From contig NC_134022.1 in the NCBI RefSeq assembly GCF_040712315.1, forward strand, positions 4,526,001 to 4,590,000: 64,000 nt of DNA, given 5' to 3'. This DNA comes from Castanea sativa. Lineage: Eukaryota > Streptophyta > Magnoliopsida > Fagales > Fagaceae. The position numbers and the translations under genes are program-made. Below the pieces are notes generated by a model that saw only the letters and a list, made by a program, of their open reading frames with translations, was not told the DNA's origin and ran no database searches. The first letter of the stretch is position 1. Every line of letters begins with the position of its first letter. Positions 35,401 through 47,431 of the stretch are shown piece by piece.

Positions 35401-38024
35401 TTGGGAGACTCCAATTGAGGCCTTATACCACTTAACCTAAAAGTTTAAGCTTATGAGTTTGGGCTTAATTATATTGCATTAATTTCTCAAGTTTTTGGTA
35501 TATTTGATTATTTTCTCTATGTGGGATTTCCACTCACTTATGTATACCCAACAGTTTTAAGGGATGTAATAAAATGAAACCAGCATATGGTTGGGCAATC
35601 CATTTAATAATTGTCCATCAAGTTTCTGTTCTTAAAGATTTGTAATCATAATCACAGCTGAGTTCAGAAGAAGATGGATTTGCTTCATGAGTTTTGGACC
35701 AAACACCTACCCAACCAACCCGACTTCAACACTGGAGCCAAAGTCCAAGGGCAAATAAGTCATATTGTTATCATAATATGTAGTGATCACATAGCTTTTA
35801 AAAGGTTTATTTTATTGTCATTATATCTTTTATTCCATTTGTTTTAGCATATAGTAGTGTAATATTGGCTGTGATTATTGTTAACAATCCATTCATCAGT
35901 TGGCATTCATTTTTCACAATATCGTCAAAACAACATATTCCAAACCCCAATTATTTTTGTGTCATTCAATTTGATTGTTGTTCTTTTCAGGACAAATCAT
36001 GAGGCAGATTGGGAAACTTGTGTTTCTGTGCCAGATTTTGATTGGAAGCAGATTGCTGAGCCAGTAATGCAATTATATACTGAAACAACTGATGGATCTA
36101 CCATAGAGACAAAAGAGAGTGCTCTTGTTTGGAGTTATCAGTATGCAGATCCAGATTTTGGCTCATGCCAGGCTAAGGAGCTTCTTGACCACCTGGAGAG
36201 TGTTCTTGCTAATGAGCCAGTTTCTGTCAAGAGTGGCCAACACATAGTAGAAGTTAAACCTCAGGTTAGTGGTACAATTCTATTTCTACAATCCATATAT
36301 CCGTCTATAATGAGGTGCCAAGATTTAATAGCTGGAGAACTGGTTGTTAACATTAATCTTCATGGAACTTGCTGCTTTCATTAATGCCTTAAATACACAC
36401 ATACACACACACCTGGGCAAGGAAACCTGGGTATGGAGTGGAGTGGTGGCATTTAGCCATCCCTACTCCCCTGCCCAGTGCCCCCATGGCCTCCCAAAGT
36501 GTCAAATTTTTATGGACTCTAAAGGTATCATCATCGCCTATTGTAAAGGAAACTGCAATATTTTTTTCCATTAGTATGTTTTATTTTATAGAGTCAAATT
36601 GACCGGAGACAGAGCCTTTAGGCCAAAGGAAGGCCTCATCCCACTCAACTGAATTAACCAGATCAAAACTCTTGAATAATCTCATGAGCTAGCAGTGAGC
36701 TTGTTCTGTCCTGAGAGCACCGAAATTATAAAACTCTACCAGTTATAGAGGATGTATTTTAGCTGTCACTCTATTTAACTTTTACAATTGCTTATTTTTT
36801 CAATCAAATGGCCAGGTTACAACACAGTTAAGGATAGAATTTTGAATTTCCTCTCATTCTTATTCTTTTTTAGCTTAGAAACTGAGAAATAGAGAATTAA
36901 TTCATGTCATTATACAGTTTATTTTATTTCTTTTCGAATCCGATACAATACCCAAGGATCTATGTGGTTGTTATTTTGTAAGGGTTAGTATTTACTAAAT
37001 GCCTAGCAGAAGAAAGGGGGAAGAGGGGGGGGGGGGTGGTTGGAATAATTTCTTATCTCATATGAGTAGAATAGGGGTTAGTGTCAAGTTTTAATTATGG
37101 AGAGAACCTTAGAAAGATTGTCCGTTACGCTGGACTAACTACATCAGAATCTACCTTAGAAATTGTAAAAGTAAGCATAACTGAAAGGTTTTTTTTTCTT
37201 TTAATTTTTTTTACGATGGTGATCAAACCACAATTCCTTGAGTCAAGCGACTAATTTTGTGATCCATTTGTGAAGAAAAGGAAGTTTTTGCTAAACAGCA
37301 TCAGGTGCAAAGTTTTTAACTACCATTAAACAGGAGAGAGTAACTTAATCATCTTCAGATTGATTTGTGGTTGGTAACTGCTATCCTTGCATTCAAATGG
37401 TGATGCAGCAACGTGTCTTCGTCTGTTGGAACATTTGATTTCAAAACCTAATAATTTAAGATTTTGGGTTAATGTGGTACCAATCATAATCGGTCTAAAT
37501 TATGAAAAATTCATAGTGCATTTCATAAATTAATGGAATCTAGAAGTAATAGTTTTGTATGGGACCTTGAATTTCTAACCATTTCCTCTGCATGATTTGC
37601 CCATTTGCTTGGCTATTTTATAAGATTCATTCCTTTTTGTATTTCTAACTATAAGATGTGCTAAAATCTTGTTCTCTGTGTTTCTGTGACTACTCAACAG
37701 GGTGTTAATAAAGGTATTGTAGCAGAACATCTCCTCTCAACAATGCAACAGAAGGGAATGCTTCCAGATTTTGTTCTATGTATTGGGGATGACAGGTCGG
37801 ATGAGGACATGTTTGAGGTGATACTGAGTGCAGGGGATTCTCTTTCCCCGGTTGCTGAAGTGTTTGCTTGCACTGTTGGCCAGAAACCCAGCAAGGCCAA
37901 GTACTACTTGGAAGACACAACTGAGATTGTGAGAATGTTGCAGGGCCTTGCCAATGCTTCAGAGCAGGCTGCTAGAAATCCTCCACAAGCTACTTTTCGA
38001 CTGGCTTTCGCAGACAGTAAATAG
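32466..38024 (+). CDS. TPS5: Class II trehalose-6-phosphate synthase/phosphatase-like protein, TPS5 type
   Basis: Predicted CDS is join(32466..34447, 35991..36264, 37701..38024), 2580 nt, 859 residues, the usual class II length with the usual two coding introns. Splice sites are GTAAG|GTACAT to TTTTCAG|GAC and CCTCAG|GTTAGT to CAACAG|GGT. The start is the ATG at 32466, because MVSRSYSNLLDLASGD is the conserved class II N-terminus. Residues about 61-550 are the GT20 synthase-like domain (IIVGNQLP, WVHDYHLMVLPTFL, FFLHSPFPSSEIYRTLP, RDGMNLIPYE); about 590-830 are the HAD phosphatase-like domain ending in GDDRSDEDMF. The N-terminal SELDDD and SDAPSSVSQ segment matches Arabidopsis TPS5 better than TPS6. 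Class II TPS proteins generally lack detectable synthase or phosphatase activity and act in sugar and SnRK1 signalling in the cytosol; TPS5 binds 14-3-3 when phosphorylated. Odd point: phosphatase motif I reads DYDGA (595-599), with Ala where DYDGT is usual. Confidence 0.96.
35280..35560. repeat. LTR-like repeat fragment in TPS intron 1
   Basis: GGGGAGACTTTAATCGAGGC (about 35283) and GGGAGACTCCAATTGAGGC (about 35402) form a diverged direct repeat. It is followed by TTTCTCAAGTTTTTGG and GTGGGATTTCCACTCAC, shared in type with the LTR-like fragments near 17880 and 21390. Confidence 0.4.
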
Positions 38025-38580
38025 TCTTCTCTCTCTTTCTCTGCTTTCTCTAGGGCCCTATCATAATCTAAAAGGGTTTATCTTGTGAAGATTTCTCGAC
38101 TTGTGTGCGTTTTCTGGTTGGAGACAAAGTTCATCAGTATTTTGTAGGGGTAGTAGGTTCATTTCTGTCAGATTGCAAAGTACAAGTTGTATTGTTCATG
38201 TCATACTATTGGTTTGTTGATGATGGATTTCATGATTCTTTAACGATTGAATGTGCCATTGGGATAGCAGCTCATTCTCTGGCTTGCCAAAAACATTTCA
38301 CAGGGCTGGCTGAGGAGCTTACAGAGGATAGGCTCACTGTGAAAATTTGAGAGGAAGCTACCCAAACGCATGGCACGCAGTATACTTCTTATAGCTGAAT
38401 TCAACATAAATAATCAAGAGGGTCTTTTGGAGGAGTAATCAATAGTTAATATGTCCAAGATGTCTACTTCACTTAGAGATTAATTTTGCGTAATATGTTC
38501 ATACAATTTTTTTTTTGTCAAGTGAGTTAATAGTACAAAAGTTGAAGGGTTCAAAAATAAATAAATAAATAAAGAGGAAA
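38025..38580 (+). other. Probable 3' untranslated region of the TPS5-like gene
   Basis: Follows the stop at 38022-38024. It starts with a CT-rich stretch and contains AATAAATAAATAAA near 38558, a plausible polyadenylation region. The 81-codon frame at 38105-38350 is not recognisable. Confidence 0.4.
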
Positions 38581-38599
38581 AAGAAAGTTTGGGGGAAAT

Positions 38600-39656
38600 T
38601 TTAAAATAACAAGAATAATAATGAAAATAGAATTTATATTAATGTTGGACTTCGGCTTCAGTTTAGGTTTCATTCCCGTTTAAACTAAATCTAAATCAAC
38701 GTAAACTAAAAACAACAAAAAGTTAATAACATTAGCTATTAGATGTTTTTCTGTTTATATATTATTATTATTTATTTTTTATATAAGATAAAAATTTTAT
38801 TCTAACATAATCTAAGTGTGTATGTATGTGATCTGGAGACTTGAACTCTGACCTTTGCTCTCCACTTTCAACAAACATTTATATTTGTGGAGTGATCATC
38901 GCATCAAAGGTGTGTAGTAGTAAAAATAAAAAATATTGTATAAACACCTTGGGTAGTTAATATATCATATATAAACACACTTAACCAAAAAGGCCTAAGT
39001 CCCTTTTATATATTATTACTATACAAATAGTGATTGGACAAACTAAAATCGAGAATTTGATGGATTGTATTTAAATGATTTTCTTTGTCATTTGTTTCAA
39101 ATAAATTTAAATTTATTTTATAAGTAGCTAAGTTATATTTTCAAATATACAAATATTATACATATTATATATAAACTTGGTAAAATTTTATACTTAGATG
39201 TAAATGTATAAGTATTAAAATTTTTGTTATTTGAAAATATGTATAAAAAAAAATTTAGTTATGCTTATATGTAAATGTATCCCATGCATATGCTTTAGAT
39301 TACAAACTAGTTTTTATTTAGATGTAATACATATGGTAATTAAAAATATAAATATCATGTGTTAGTGCCACACATCCAAAAATGCAACATATTTGGCACA
39401 TATTTAAAGTATTGCTAATGCTGAAAACTTTAGCTCCTTTTAGATACTTGTTGGTTGTTTTTGCTATAGCTGATTCGTTGGAAACCTATTTTGGCAATGG
39501 AACTAACATTAGCCCTATATTTTGAAAGGACTAGACACAATCACAGTTAATTGTAATTGTTTATTTAGTCTAGATGGACCTATTAGTTTTTTTTTTTTTT
39601 TTAATTTTTTTGAGAAACGTCACACACAAAGGAGAGGGAAAAAAATTTTAAATGAG
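38600..39656. other. Intergenic, AT-rich
   Basis: No gene, terminal repeat or microsatellite of note. Confidence 0.4.
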
Positions 39657-39900
39657 CCTATTAGTTTGATGTGAGATTCAAGGTCGGCACACGTTGATAC
39701 AAAGTTTTGAGTCTAAATTGACATAATTTTCTATGTAAGTCTATTAGTTTAATGTGAGATTCAAGGTCGGCACACGTCGATGCGAAGTTTTGAGTTTAAA
39801 TTCACATAATTTTCTATATAAGCCTATTAGTTTGATGTGAGATTCAAGGATGGCACACGTCGGTACAAAGTTTTGAGTTTAAATTCACATAATTTGGGCA
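39657..39900. repeat. Three-unit 83-bp tandem repeat
   Basis: The landmark CTATTAGTTT occurs at 39658, 39741 and 39824, exactly 83 bp apart. Each unit carries ATGTGAGATTCAAGG, GGCACACGT and AAGTTTTGAGT and ends with a CATAATTT stretch. Units differ at only a few positions, so the amplification is fairly recent. Confidence 0.93.
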
Positions 39901-41390
39901 TCACAATATGCTCTTCTTTATTCTATTGTTGACTCAACTTGATAGTGGAAGAAGAATTGGTGCATGATTAGATTCTAATACACCTTGAATTCGCAAGATG
40001 GAAATCTAGAACCCATTAGAAAAATAGTGTGATTGACTCAAATTTAATTGGAGAAAATGCAAAAGCAACTGGAATGTAAACGATAGGAATCTTGAATCCA
40101 TTAAATAGATCAATAGTGATCGATTGAAATTTTAGGGGGGAAAAAAAACTTCCTCTTTTCAATGGAATGGTTAGACCTTTTATTCGTATATCATAATTAT
40201 ATGCTTTTACTTTTACACTATAGGAGTGAATTGCATAAGCAAGAATATACTGATCTAAGAAGTTCGGTACATCCTCAATCCACCCACCCACTCACATCCT
40301 TATATATTCTCAGCATCTCGGCCTAATTTGATGTTACCCTTAGTCTTGAGACATGGTTTTTTCACTTGAATTTAATATCTAACTTGATAATTTCTATATA
40401 AAAAAAAAAAAAAATCTAACTTGATACATTTTTTTTTTTTCCTGAACTTTGATAAAATATTTAATGTAACTTGTGTAATTTTTTATTAAAGAAAAAGAAT
40501 CATAATTTATGACTAATGTGGTTAATAAAATTAAAAATATATGTGGGATTTGGGGCCAGAGAATATAAGTAGGGGGGGGGGGGGGGATTGGAGGGGCAGT
40601 TGAAAATGGAGAGGGAACTATGACATGACATAAAACATTGTCTTGTCATAGCTTTGTTAGCCACGTAGACAATGAGATTAATAGCAATTAACAGAATAAC
40701 TAATAATATTCGTATTTAAAACTTGAAAGACTAATAATGCTTACTTGAAACTTAAGAGACCAATTGTGCTCATCTCTCCCTAAAAAAGAAAAAGAAAATT
40801 GCGCTCATCTAATAAACCTTAAGGACTAATAGTATTGTTTTGTCATAAAAAAATTATAGGGTTTAAAACTTTAATGTGATTTTTTTCAATAAAAAAAAAA
40901 GAGACTTTTTAGTTTTGGTAAAAAATATATAGCAAAGAGAGAGAGAGAGAGGAGTAAGATGGATAAATATTCTTAATTTTAAAACTATGTAGCAAAATAC
41001 TCATCTTTTCAAAGTATTTAGCAAAATGTCTATATTTTAAAACTCAATTTTAACAAAATCAAGTTTTGCGTAAAACTCGCTATTCTGAAAATCGAGTTTT
41101 ATGTGTATTTTAAAGTAGAACTCAGACATTAGCAAAGTTATATTCTACTTAAATTTTCAAAAAATATTAAATGGAAAAAAATATAATAAAATTTAGTTAC
41201 AAAAATATGGATTTTTTTTTTTTTTTTTTTGCTAAATACTTTGTTTGCACACAAAATTAGAATCCATCCCCCCCAAAAAAAAAAAAAAAAAAAAAAAAAA
41301 ATTCCATGCATTGAGTAGCAATGTTTTTTTGTGCGACTAAACAAACACAAAAAGAAAGCATTACTTAGGGAGCGAATCTGAGATATACCC
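39901..41390. other. Intergenic
   Basis: No gene recognised. A 91-codon minus-strand frame (40016-40291) has no familiar motif. Poly-G (about 40574-40586) and a long poly-A near 41275-41300 occur, with a GA tract near 40937. Confidence 0.4.
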
Positions 41391-43544
41391 AATCCATAAA
41401 TTTTTTGGGATTTGGAGGAGAAGAAGAAGAAGAAGACGGTGGTGGTCCAACTCAAGTGGCTGAGGAGTGTCATCAGATCGACTCAGTCCCACCTTCCACC
41501 TTCCACCTTCCACCTTCCAATCCCTTGGTCAGTTTCCCTCTTCATCTTCTTCTTCTATTTGGGTTTGTTCTGTTTTACTTTTTTTTACATATAATTTGTA
41601 ATATGTTGTTTCTAGCTTATCTTCTGCCTCCAAAAACTTTAGCAGAGTAAACCAAGTTTATCACTAATAAAAAAAAAAGCTTAGATTACTTGGTTATTTG
41701 GCTCACAATTTGATTATATACCCATATTCCTTCGTTTTTATTTATTTAAAACAGCCTAGTATTGGTAGACATGTACCTAGGAGTTTAATTTTATGAATTT
41801 TCTTTCACACCAACAACATAGAAAGAATAAGAGAAAATGGAATTTTTGATCATTTAGGCATTGGCCTCTGGGCAATGAGGTTATTCCCTTGGGATTTGAA
41901 ATGTGATGTTGGGCTGATTTAGGAGATCTCTGCGTGCTTGTGGTGAGTTAGGGGCTAGGAAGCACGGACCCAGGCATGAACACACGAGATGGAATAGAAT
42001 ACAACATGATGGAAAATTATGGATGGCCATTCTTAGGTGTGGGGTTAGGAGAATTTGTGGTTAGGGCTCAAATTGATTAGACTTTTATGAAATGGGGAAG
42101 AAGGGCAAGAATACTTTTTCTTGAAGCAAACAAATTGCTAGAAAAATTATGGATAGCCATTGTGTTTAAGAATTTAAAGGTGGCTTGATGAGTTACTAGA
42201 TGGTTATTTGGTAGAGAATCTATGTGGGGTTTTTAGAATTTTGTTAAGTAAAAGGAAGGGTTTGATTTGGGGTTGTAAGAAAGAAGGAAAAGTGAGCTAA
42301 TGAGCATTAGCTCAAATGGAACCTCCTCTCCTTATAAGAGCAAGATGGAGGGTGACATGAGAAATGAAGACTGATTGGGTAACTTACCAATAAAAATAAA
42401 AATAAAAAATAAAAAAAAGAAAAAGAGAAATTTTTATGGTGCTCATGGGCTAGAGAAAAAATTCCTATGAACAATAGTAACATGAGAAAGAGAAGAAAGG
42501 AAAAATATCACACTAGGGCATACATTCCTTTCACAACCAAATATTCAATTCTTATTATCCATTCCTACATCAGTTCTTTGAGCTCATTTTGCATAGATGT
42601 ATAGGGGCTCTTTCTTGTGCTAGTAGTATTAAAACTCCTTATTTGACTAGTAAATGACTTCCCAGTAACCATAAAGTGATAAAAGACTGACTTAGACTCC
42701 AATGAATTAAACCAAAGATACTTAGAATCTCCTTGAAAAGTTTAGCCTAAATTACCAAATTACTCTTAATTAGCAAGAGTTGCAAAAATTATAGTTTTGC
42801 CCTTGAATACAGAATTAACCATTTAGAATATTTATAACTAGACTTTTAAAACCATATGACTATTACTTCAATTGGACTTCATGCACTGGCCCAATAAAAT
42901 AATCTTGAAATTACAAAATTTGAAGTAGCAACAAAATGTCTTCCATGGTTGTGTCATTCTCCCCCTGTTGGGAAAAATTCAGCCTTGATTTTGAAAGTAC
43001 AAGAACTCTTGAACTTGAAACTTGTACCAACTCTTCAATCACTTTTTGAAAGATAAAGTCAATGGTTGGAAGGCTTTTCAACATAAAATCCTTCCTGTTT
43101 GATCCATAGCTAGAACATTGTTGTCTTACTTGGTCTTGACTTTTCCATGATTAGCCTTATGCTCATCTTGCTCTTTGCACTCTCTATTGCCCTTGTAATG
43201 CATTCCTTTGTCTGTTCTTGAAATTAGACGTCTCACATTGACCCAATAAACACATCTTGAAAGGAAAATTCCAAAGTAAGAAGATAATTTTTCCATTGTC
43301 ACTTCAAAATGACTGGAAGATTCTATTTTATAGACTTATAGTATAAGGGATTTAGGAATTCATAACCTAAATCCACATTTTAGTATCCATATTTACTCTA
43401 TAAGAATTTACAAAATTTTCCCCAAATGCTACCTCAGTCTTGAGTTAACTTCTCTCTTAATCCTTTTTCTTTTTTTGGCTTTTCCCCTTATTTCTGTAGA
43501 GCATACACAGATTACTATTGGCTAAGAACTGAAGGCTTCTTCTA
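41391..43544 (+). promoter_or_regulatory. Upstream region and possible leader of ALG14
   Basis: Around 41412-41440 lies a GAAGAAGAAG run and at 41489-41520 four copies of the 7-mer CTTCCAC (last one partial), typical of plant leaders. An acceptor-like TTATTTCTGTAG|AGC at 43499 could close a leader intron of about 2 kb before the ATG at 43545; the donor is not certain. Sequence around 42950-43000 (TCTCCCCCTGTTGGG) resembles retrotransposon-derived DNA. Confidence 0.35.
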
Positions 43545-44001
43545 ATGGAGAAAGGAAATGGATGTTGCTTCTCCATTATGGCTTCAAGTGCTACCATTAC
43601 ATTCTTTCTCGTTGGTATCACCTTAGTCATGTGTCGTGTCCTCTATGCTATGTATAAAAGCAGCAAACCTCTTCGCAAAAGAGCTCCACAACCTGTCAGT
43701 ACCCTCATTGTTTTAGGTTCAGGTGAACTTCTGGATCTACCTTGATTTCTGTTAATATAAAATTTGTTTCTTTCATTATTTATAATTATTTTTTTCTTTT
43801 TAATAATTGGACATTTTACAATTGTAGGGGGTCACACTGCTGAGATGCTTAATCTCTTGTCCGTGCTGCAGAAAGACAGGTTTTCTCCCAGAATCTACAT
43901 TGCTGCCGCTACTGACAATATGAGTCTCCAAAAAGCTCGTTTGTTTGAAAATTCCCTTGCTGATGAGGTAAATATTGTTCTGGTTTTTCATTTTAACCTT
44001 T

Positions 44002-44050
<49 letters not shown>

Positions 44051-46086
44051 GTCTCCAAGTCAATGAAGGGTTTGTGCTTTTCAAAGCTAAATGCATCCCA
44101 GATTTATCCTCCTTTAGGAAGCTCCCTCCATTTTTTGCATTGTTAGCGGATTTGTATGGTTGTACCAAGTCATTGTAGTCTGTTGCTCAGTTTGAGAGTG
44201 TGACTATTAGGCTTTTAGCTTTTCTTATGTCTAAGATGGTTGTGGAAGGGCTAAGCCTTCAATTGTTCATGTGACTGTATGCTATCTCAATTATGCTTTC
44301 AAGTTCAGCATCTTTGAATTGTGAGAGGTTTGGAGCATTCTTGGCTTGATTAATGATTATGTAGCATGAATCCATCAATACTAAAAAACCATTGGTTAGA
44401 AGCATAGTTAGTACAATACGGTAAGTATATGAACAGATATAATTCGACATCTTTTTAAAAAGTACGTTTTAAAATTTTGCAGAAAAATACAGAAATGGAA
44501 AAATAATAGCACGTGCATAATACTTTTATATTTTAAAACTTCGCAACAAAAATACAAAAAATATTTGTTATGTGCTTTTTTTTTTGGGAGATAAATACAA
44601 TAATCCAACAAATTACAATCATATAGATAATCCACTTAACAAAGAAAATTATTTCCATAATCATATAAAAATTTCTCAACAATTTACACATTACAAGGCA
44701 CGTGCAAGTATATTGTATAAATAAATACAATAGATTCAATCAAATAAATAATACGAAATGATATGCAGGTACATGAGAATGGATGCATCTATAATATTAG
44801 ATGAAAGAGATTTAGAAGGAAAAAAAAAAACTTTAATAGAGAGCACTTAATACCATGGAAACGGTGAGGCAAAGCCTTAGAATTTAGAAACAATAAAATT
44901 TGACAATAAAAGAATGGTAGGATATTAAAATTTAGGCCATTAGGGTGCAGGTGCAATTGACTATAAGAATAGTAGAGTAGTAGCCTAGGGTTAGAAGATT
45001 GGTAAGGTGTGTTGTGGCCTCACATAGCTTGCTTTTTGGTTTTCAAATTTTGGGGTATATGGTAACTTCTCACAGGCTTCAGTGTGTTTGCTCACCACTT
45101 ACTATACTTTTGTTGGTTGCCAAGCCTCGCAGGACGCTATTGCCTAATTAGAAGGAAATTTGATATTGTGTTATTGTTTTTATGATTCATATAATTGTCT
45201 TCCAATATTCCTAGCTTTTTACAATGACTTTGAATTTTGTTTCTTTTTTACTTTGATGGTAATCAATAGGATGAAAGAACATAAAGACGAGTTAGATTGA
45301 GTTAACGGGCATAGTTGTTACATTGCTCCCCAACCCCTTTGTACATGCCTTTGTGGGGGTGTTTGTAGATTGTAAGTTCATTGGATTGTGGTTCTATTAA
45401 GAGCTTGATTGGTGCTGATTTTATTTTCATTAGATTTTTGCTGGTTTATGATTGAATTTCAAGTTTACAATTGAACTTCTTGAGATTATTTTTACTGCAG
45501 AATGGAGTTGGGGCAGTAAAGACTGCACAATTCATGCAGATATATCGAAGTAGGGAGGTTGGTCAATCATATATTACTTCTGTTTGGACGACTCTTCTTG
45601 CTATTGTTCATGCCCTTCAACTAATGATTAAAATTCGACCCCAAGTGGTATTATTTCTATCCTTCTTGTTTATTCTCTCATTCATTTCTATTACTTTGGT
45701 TGTAATTCATTATTTACTTTGTCACAACCCCAGATTCTCTGCAATGGGCCTGGCACTTGTATTCCTCTATGCGCAATCGCATTCTTATTTAAGGTTTGGA
45801 CATGTTTCATTAAAACTATTCCTTTTTGCTGATCGTCTTTCAAACTTAATTGGCTCATGTAGACTGATTCGTTGGGATGATAATGAAGTTCAATTAACGT
45901 TGTGTGCAGGTATTGGGGATTAGATGGTCATCTATCTTTTATGTTGAGAGTATAGCAAGGGTGAAAAGGCTGTCTTTAAGTGGTTTGCTTCTTTATAAGT
46001 TAAGAATAGCTGATGAGTTATTTGTTCAATGGCCACAACTACAGAGGAAATATCCCCGGGCTCACTATGTTGGTTGTCTCATGTAG
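43545..46086 (+). CDS. ALG14: ALG14, membrane subunit of the UDP-GlcNAc transferase of N-glycan assembly
   Basis: Predicted CDS is join(43545..43722, 43828..43967, 45501..45647, 45734..45793, 45910..46086), 702 nt, 233 residues, normal for plant ALG14. All introns are GT-AG and the phases join without a shift. ALG14 anchors ALG13 at the ER membrane; together they add the second GlcNAc to dolichol-PP-GlcNAc on the cytosolic face. Visible features are an N-terminal membrane segment (ATITFFLVGITLVMC), the family signatures LIVLGSGGHTAEML, EVGQSYITSVW and CNGPGTCIPLCAIAF, and the ARVKRLSLSGLLLY and YPRAHYVG C-terminal motifs. The ATG at 43545 gives the expected N-terminus. Intron 2 contains a long (CT)n tract (about 44005-44045). 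Confidence 0.95.
44005..44045. repeat. (CT)n microsatellite in ALG14 intron 2
   Basis: About 41 bp of CT dinucleotides shortly after the donor at 43968. Confidence 0.9.
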
Positions 46087-46927
46087 TTGATTGCTTCATG
46101 CTACTGCCATGGGTACAGACTACAGAGACTAACCTAAGTTTTTGTAATGTACTTCCCTATCTCAAATGATTAGGGATAGTCTTTTTTTTTTTTTTTAATC
46201 ACAAGAAAATAGCAGTGTTTTGAATCCCATCCTGGAGAACGCGGCAAAAATTATACAAGTGATTTTTAAGTTCATACTGCACAATTATAATGATAACCTT
46301 GAGTTCAATATATTAATACTTTTTTTAAGCACAATCTGGGCACCGGTTCTCTCTCTAGTCCTCAAATATTTATCCTTTTATTTTCTGCAAATTGGTAGAA
46401 ATTGTATTGATCTTATAAAAAAATTAAAAATTAAAAATTTCAAGGGCACTCGCTATCTTTAGCTAGGCTAGGTTACTCGGTAGAAACCTTGATCAATACA
46501 ATAAATCCCTCACTTGTGTCAGCCTTATTGTCATTCTTCCCCTAAACTTAAAAACTCCAAAATCACTCTATTCTAAAAGAATTGATAGGTTCCAAGTCTC
46601 TGTCTGATTGTTTCACAGCTATGATTTCATTCAACGCCTATTTCTGCACCCCCTTCGCACCCTTGAATTAATACTGCTGAAGGTAGTTGCATAAGACTTG
46701 GCATCTGCAATCAGATGGCCAAAAGATGCCATCGTCACTTTTTAAAACTTAAATAACCATCTTTGTGAAGTAACATTCTCAGAAGAAAATATGTAGTATT
46801 GTTTTATTTTTTTAGTTTGCTTATAGAAAATGTAATGATTATATAAGAGTGATCACATCATAACGATGTACCCTCATGACCTTTATACCATCCTTGGAAT
46901 GATTGTTTCTCTTTGCATTATGATTAT
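46087..46927. other. 3' flank of ALG14, no gene seen
   Basis: AT-rich; the first part is probably 3' untranslated sequence. No convincing frame or repeat. Confidence 0.4.
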
Positions 46928-46935
46928 ATTATTTA

Positions 46936-47081
46936 GGAGTAATGTTAAAACTACAACTTTTGTCACAACTTACTCACATGGCAAGTCATGAGTGGAGTAG
47001 AAGTAGTGGGTCCACAATTTCATCACTCATAACTTGTCATGTGAGTAAGTTATAGCAAAAATTGTGGCCTTAGTATTACTC
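46936..47081. mobile_element. Foldback MITE, hAT-like target duplication
   Basis: 146 bp that is almost wholly inverted repeat: GAGTAATGTTAAAACTAC and onward pairs with the complement of GAGTAATACTAAGGCCAC, continuing through CACAACTTACTCACATG. Flanks are ATTATTTA (46928-46935) and ATTATTTG (47082-47089), an 8-bp duplication with one mismatch, pointing to hAT. Confidence 0.75.
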
Positions 47082-47431
47082 ATTATTTGGTAATCTTGTT
47101 CATCTTTAATTATATCATGTATGATTAAAATTAATTCTTTATTTATATACTGCATCTTAAAATCTAACAAAGATCATGAGCAAGATCTAACTGCGAGTGT
47201 ATTCTCGTGATTCACATGGCCCATAATCTAGCCCTTACCTATTGCTCAAATTTTTACAATTTAGAATTCTAGGTGTGGTCTTTGTCAATCTAGCAAGGGA
47301 AAAATGGCAATGTTTCTTGCCTTGGCCATACTGGCAGTGGTAGGTATTGTAGCTTTTGAAATTGATGGAACTATGTGATGTCCTATCATTTCTATGATAA
47401 TAATAGCAACCCCAAGTAGAAGCAGGGGTGT

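Noticed and set aside
38105..38350. 81-codon frame after the TPS stop
   Set aside because: Lies in the probable 3' untranslated region and shows no motif.
40016..40291. 91-codon minus-strand frame
   Set aside because: No motif or homologue recognised and no exon context.
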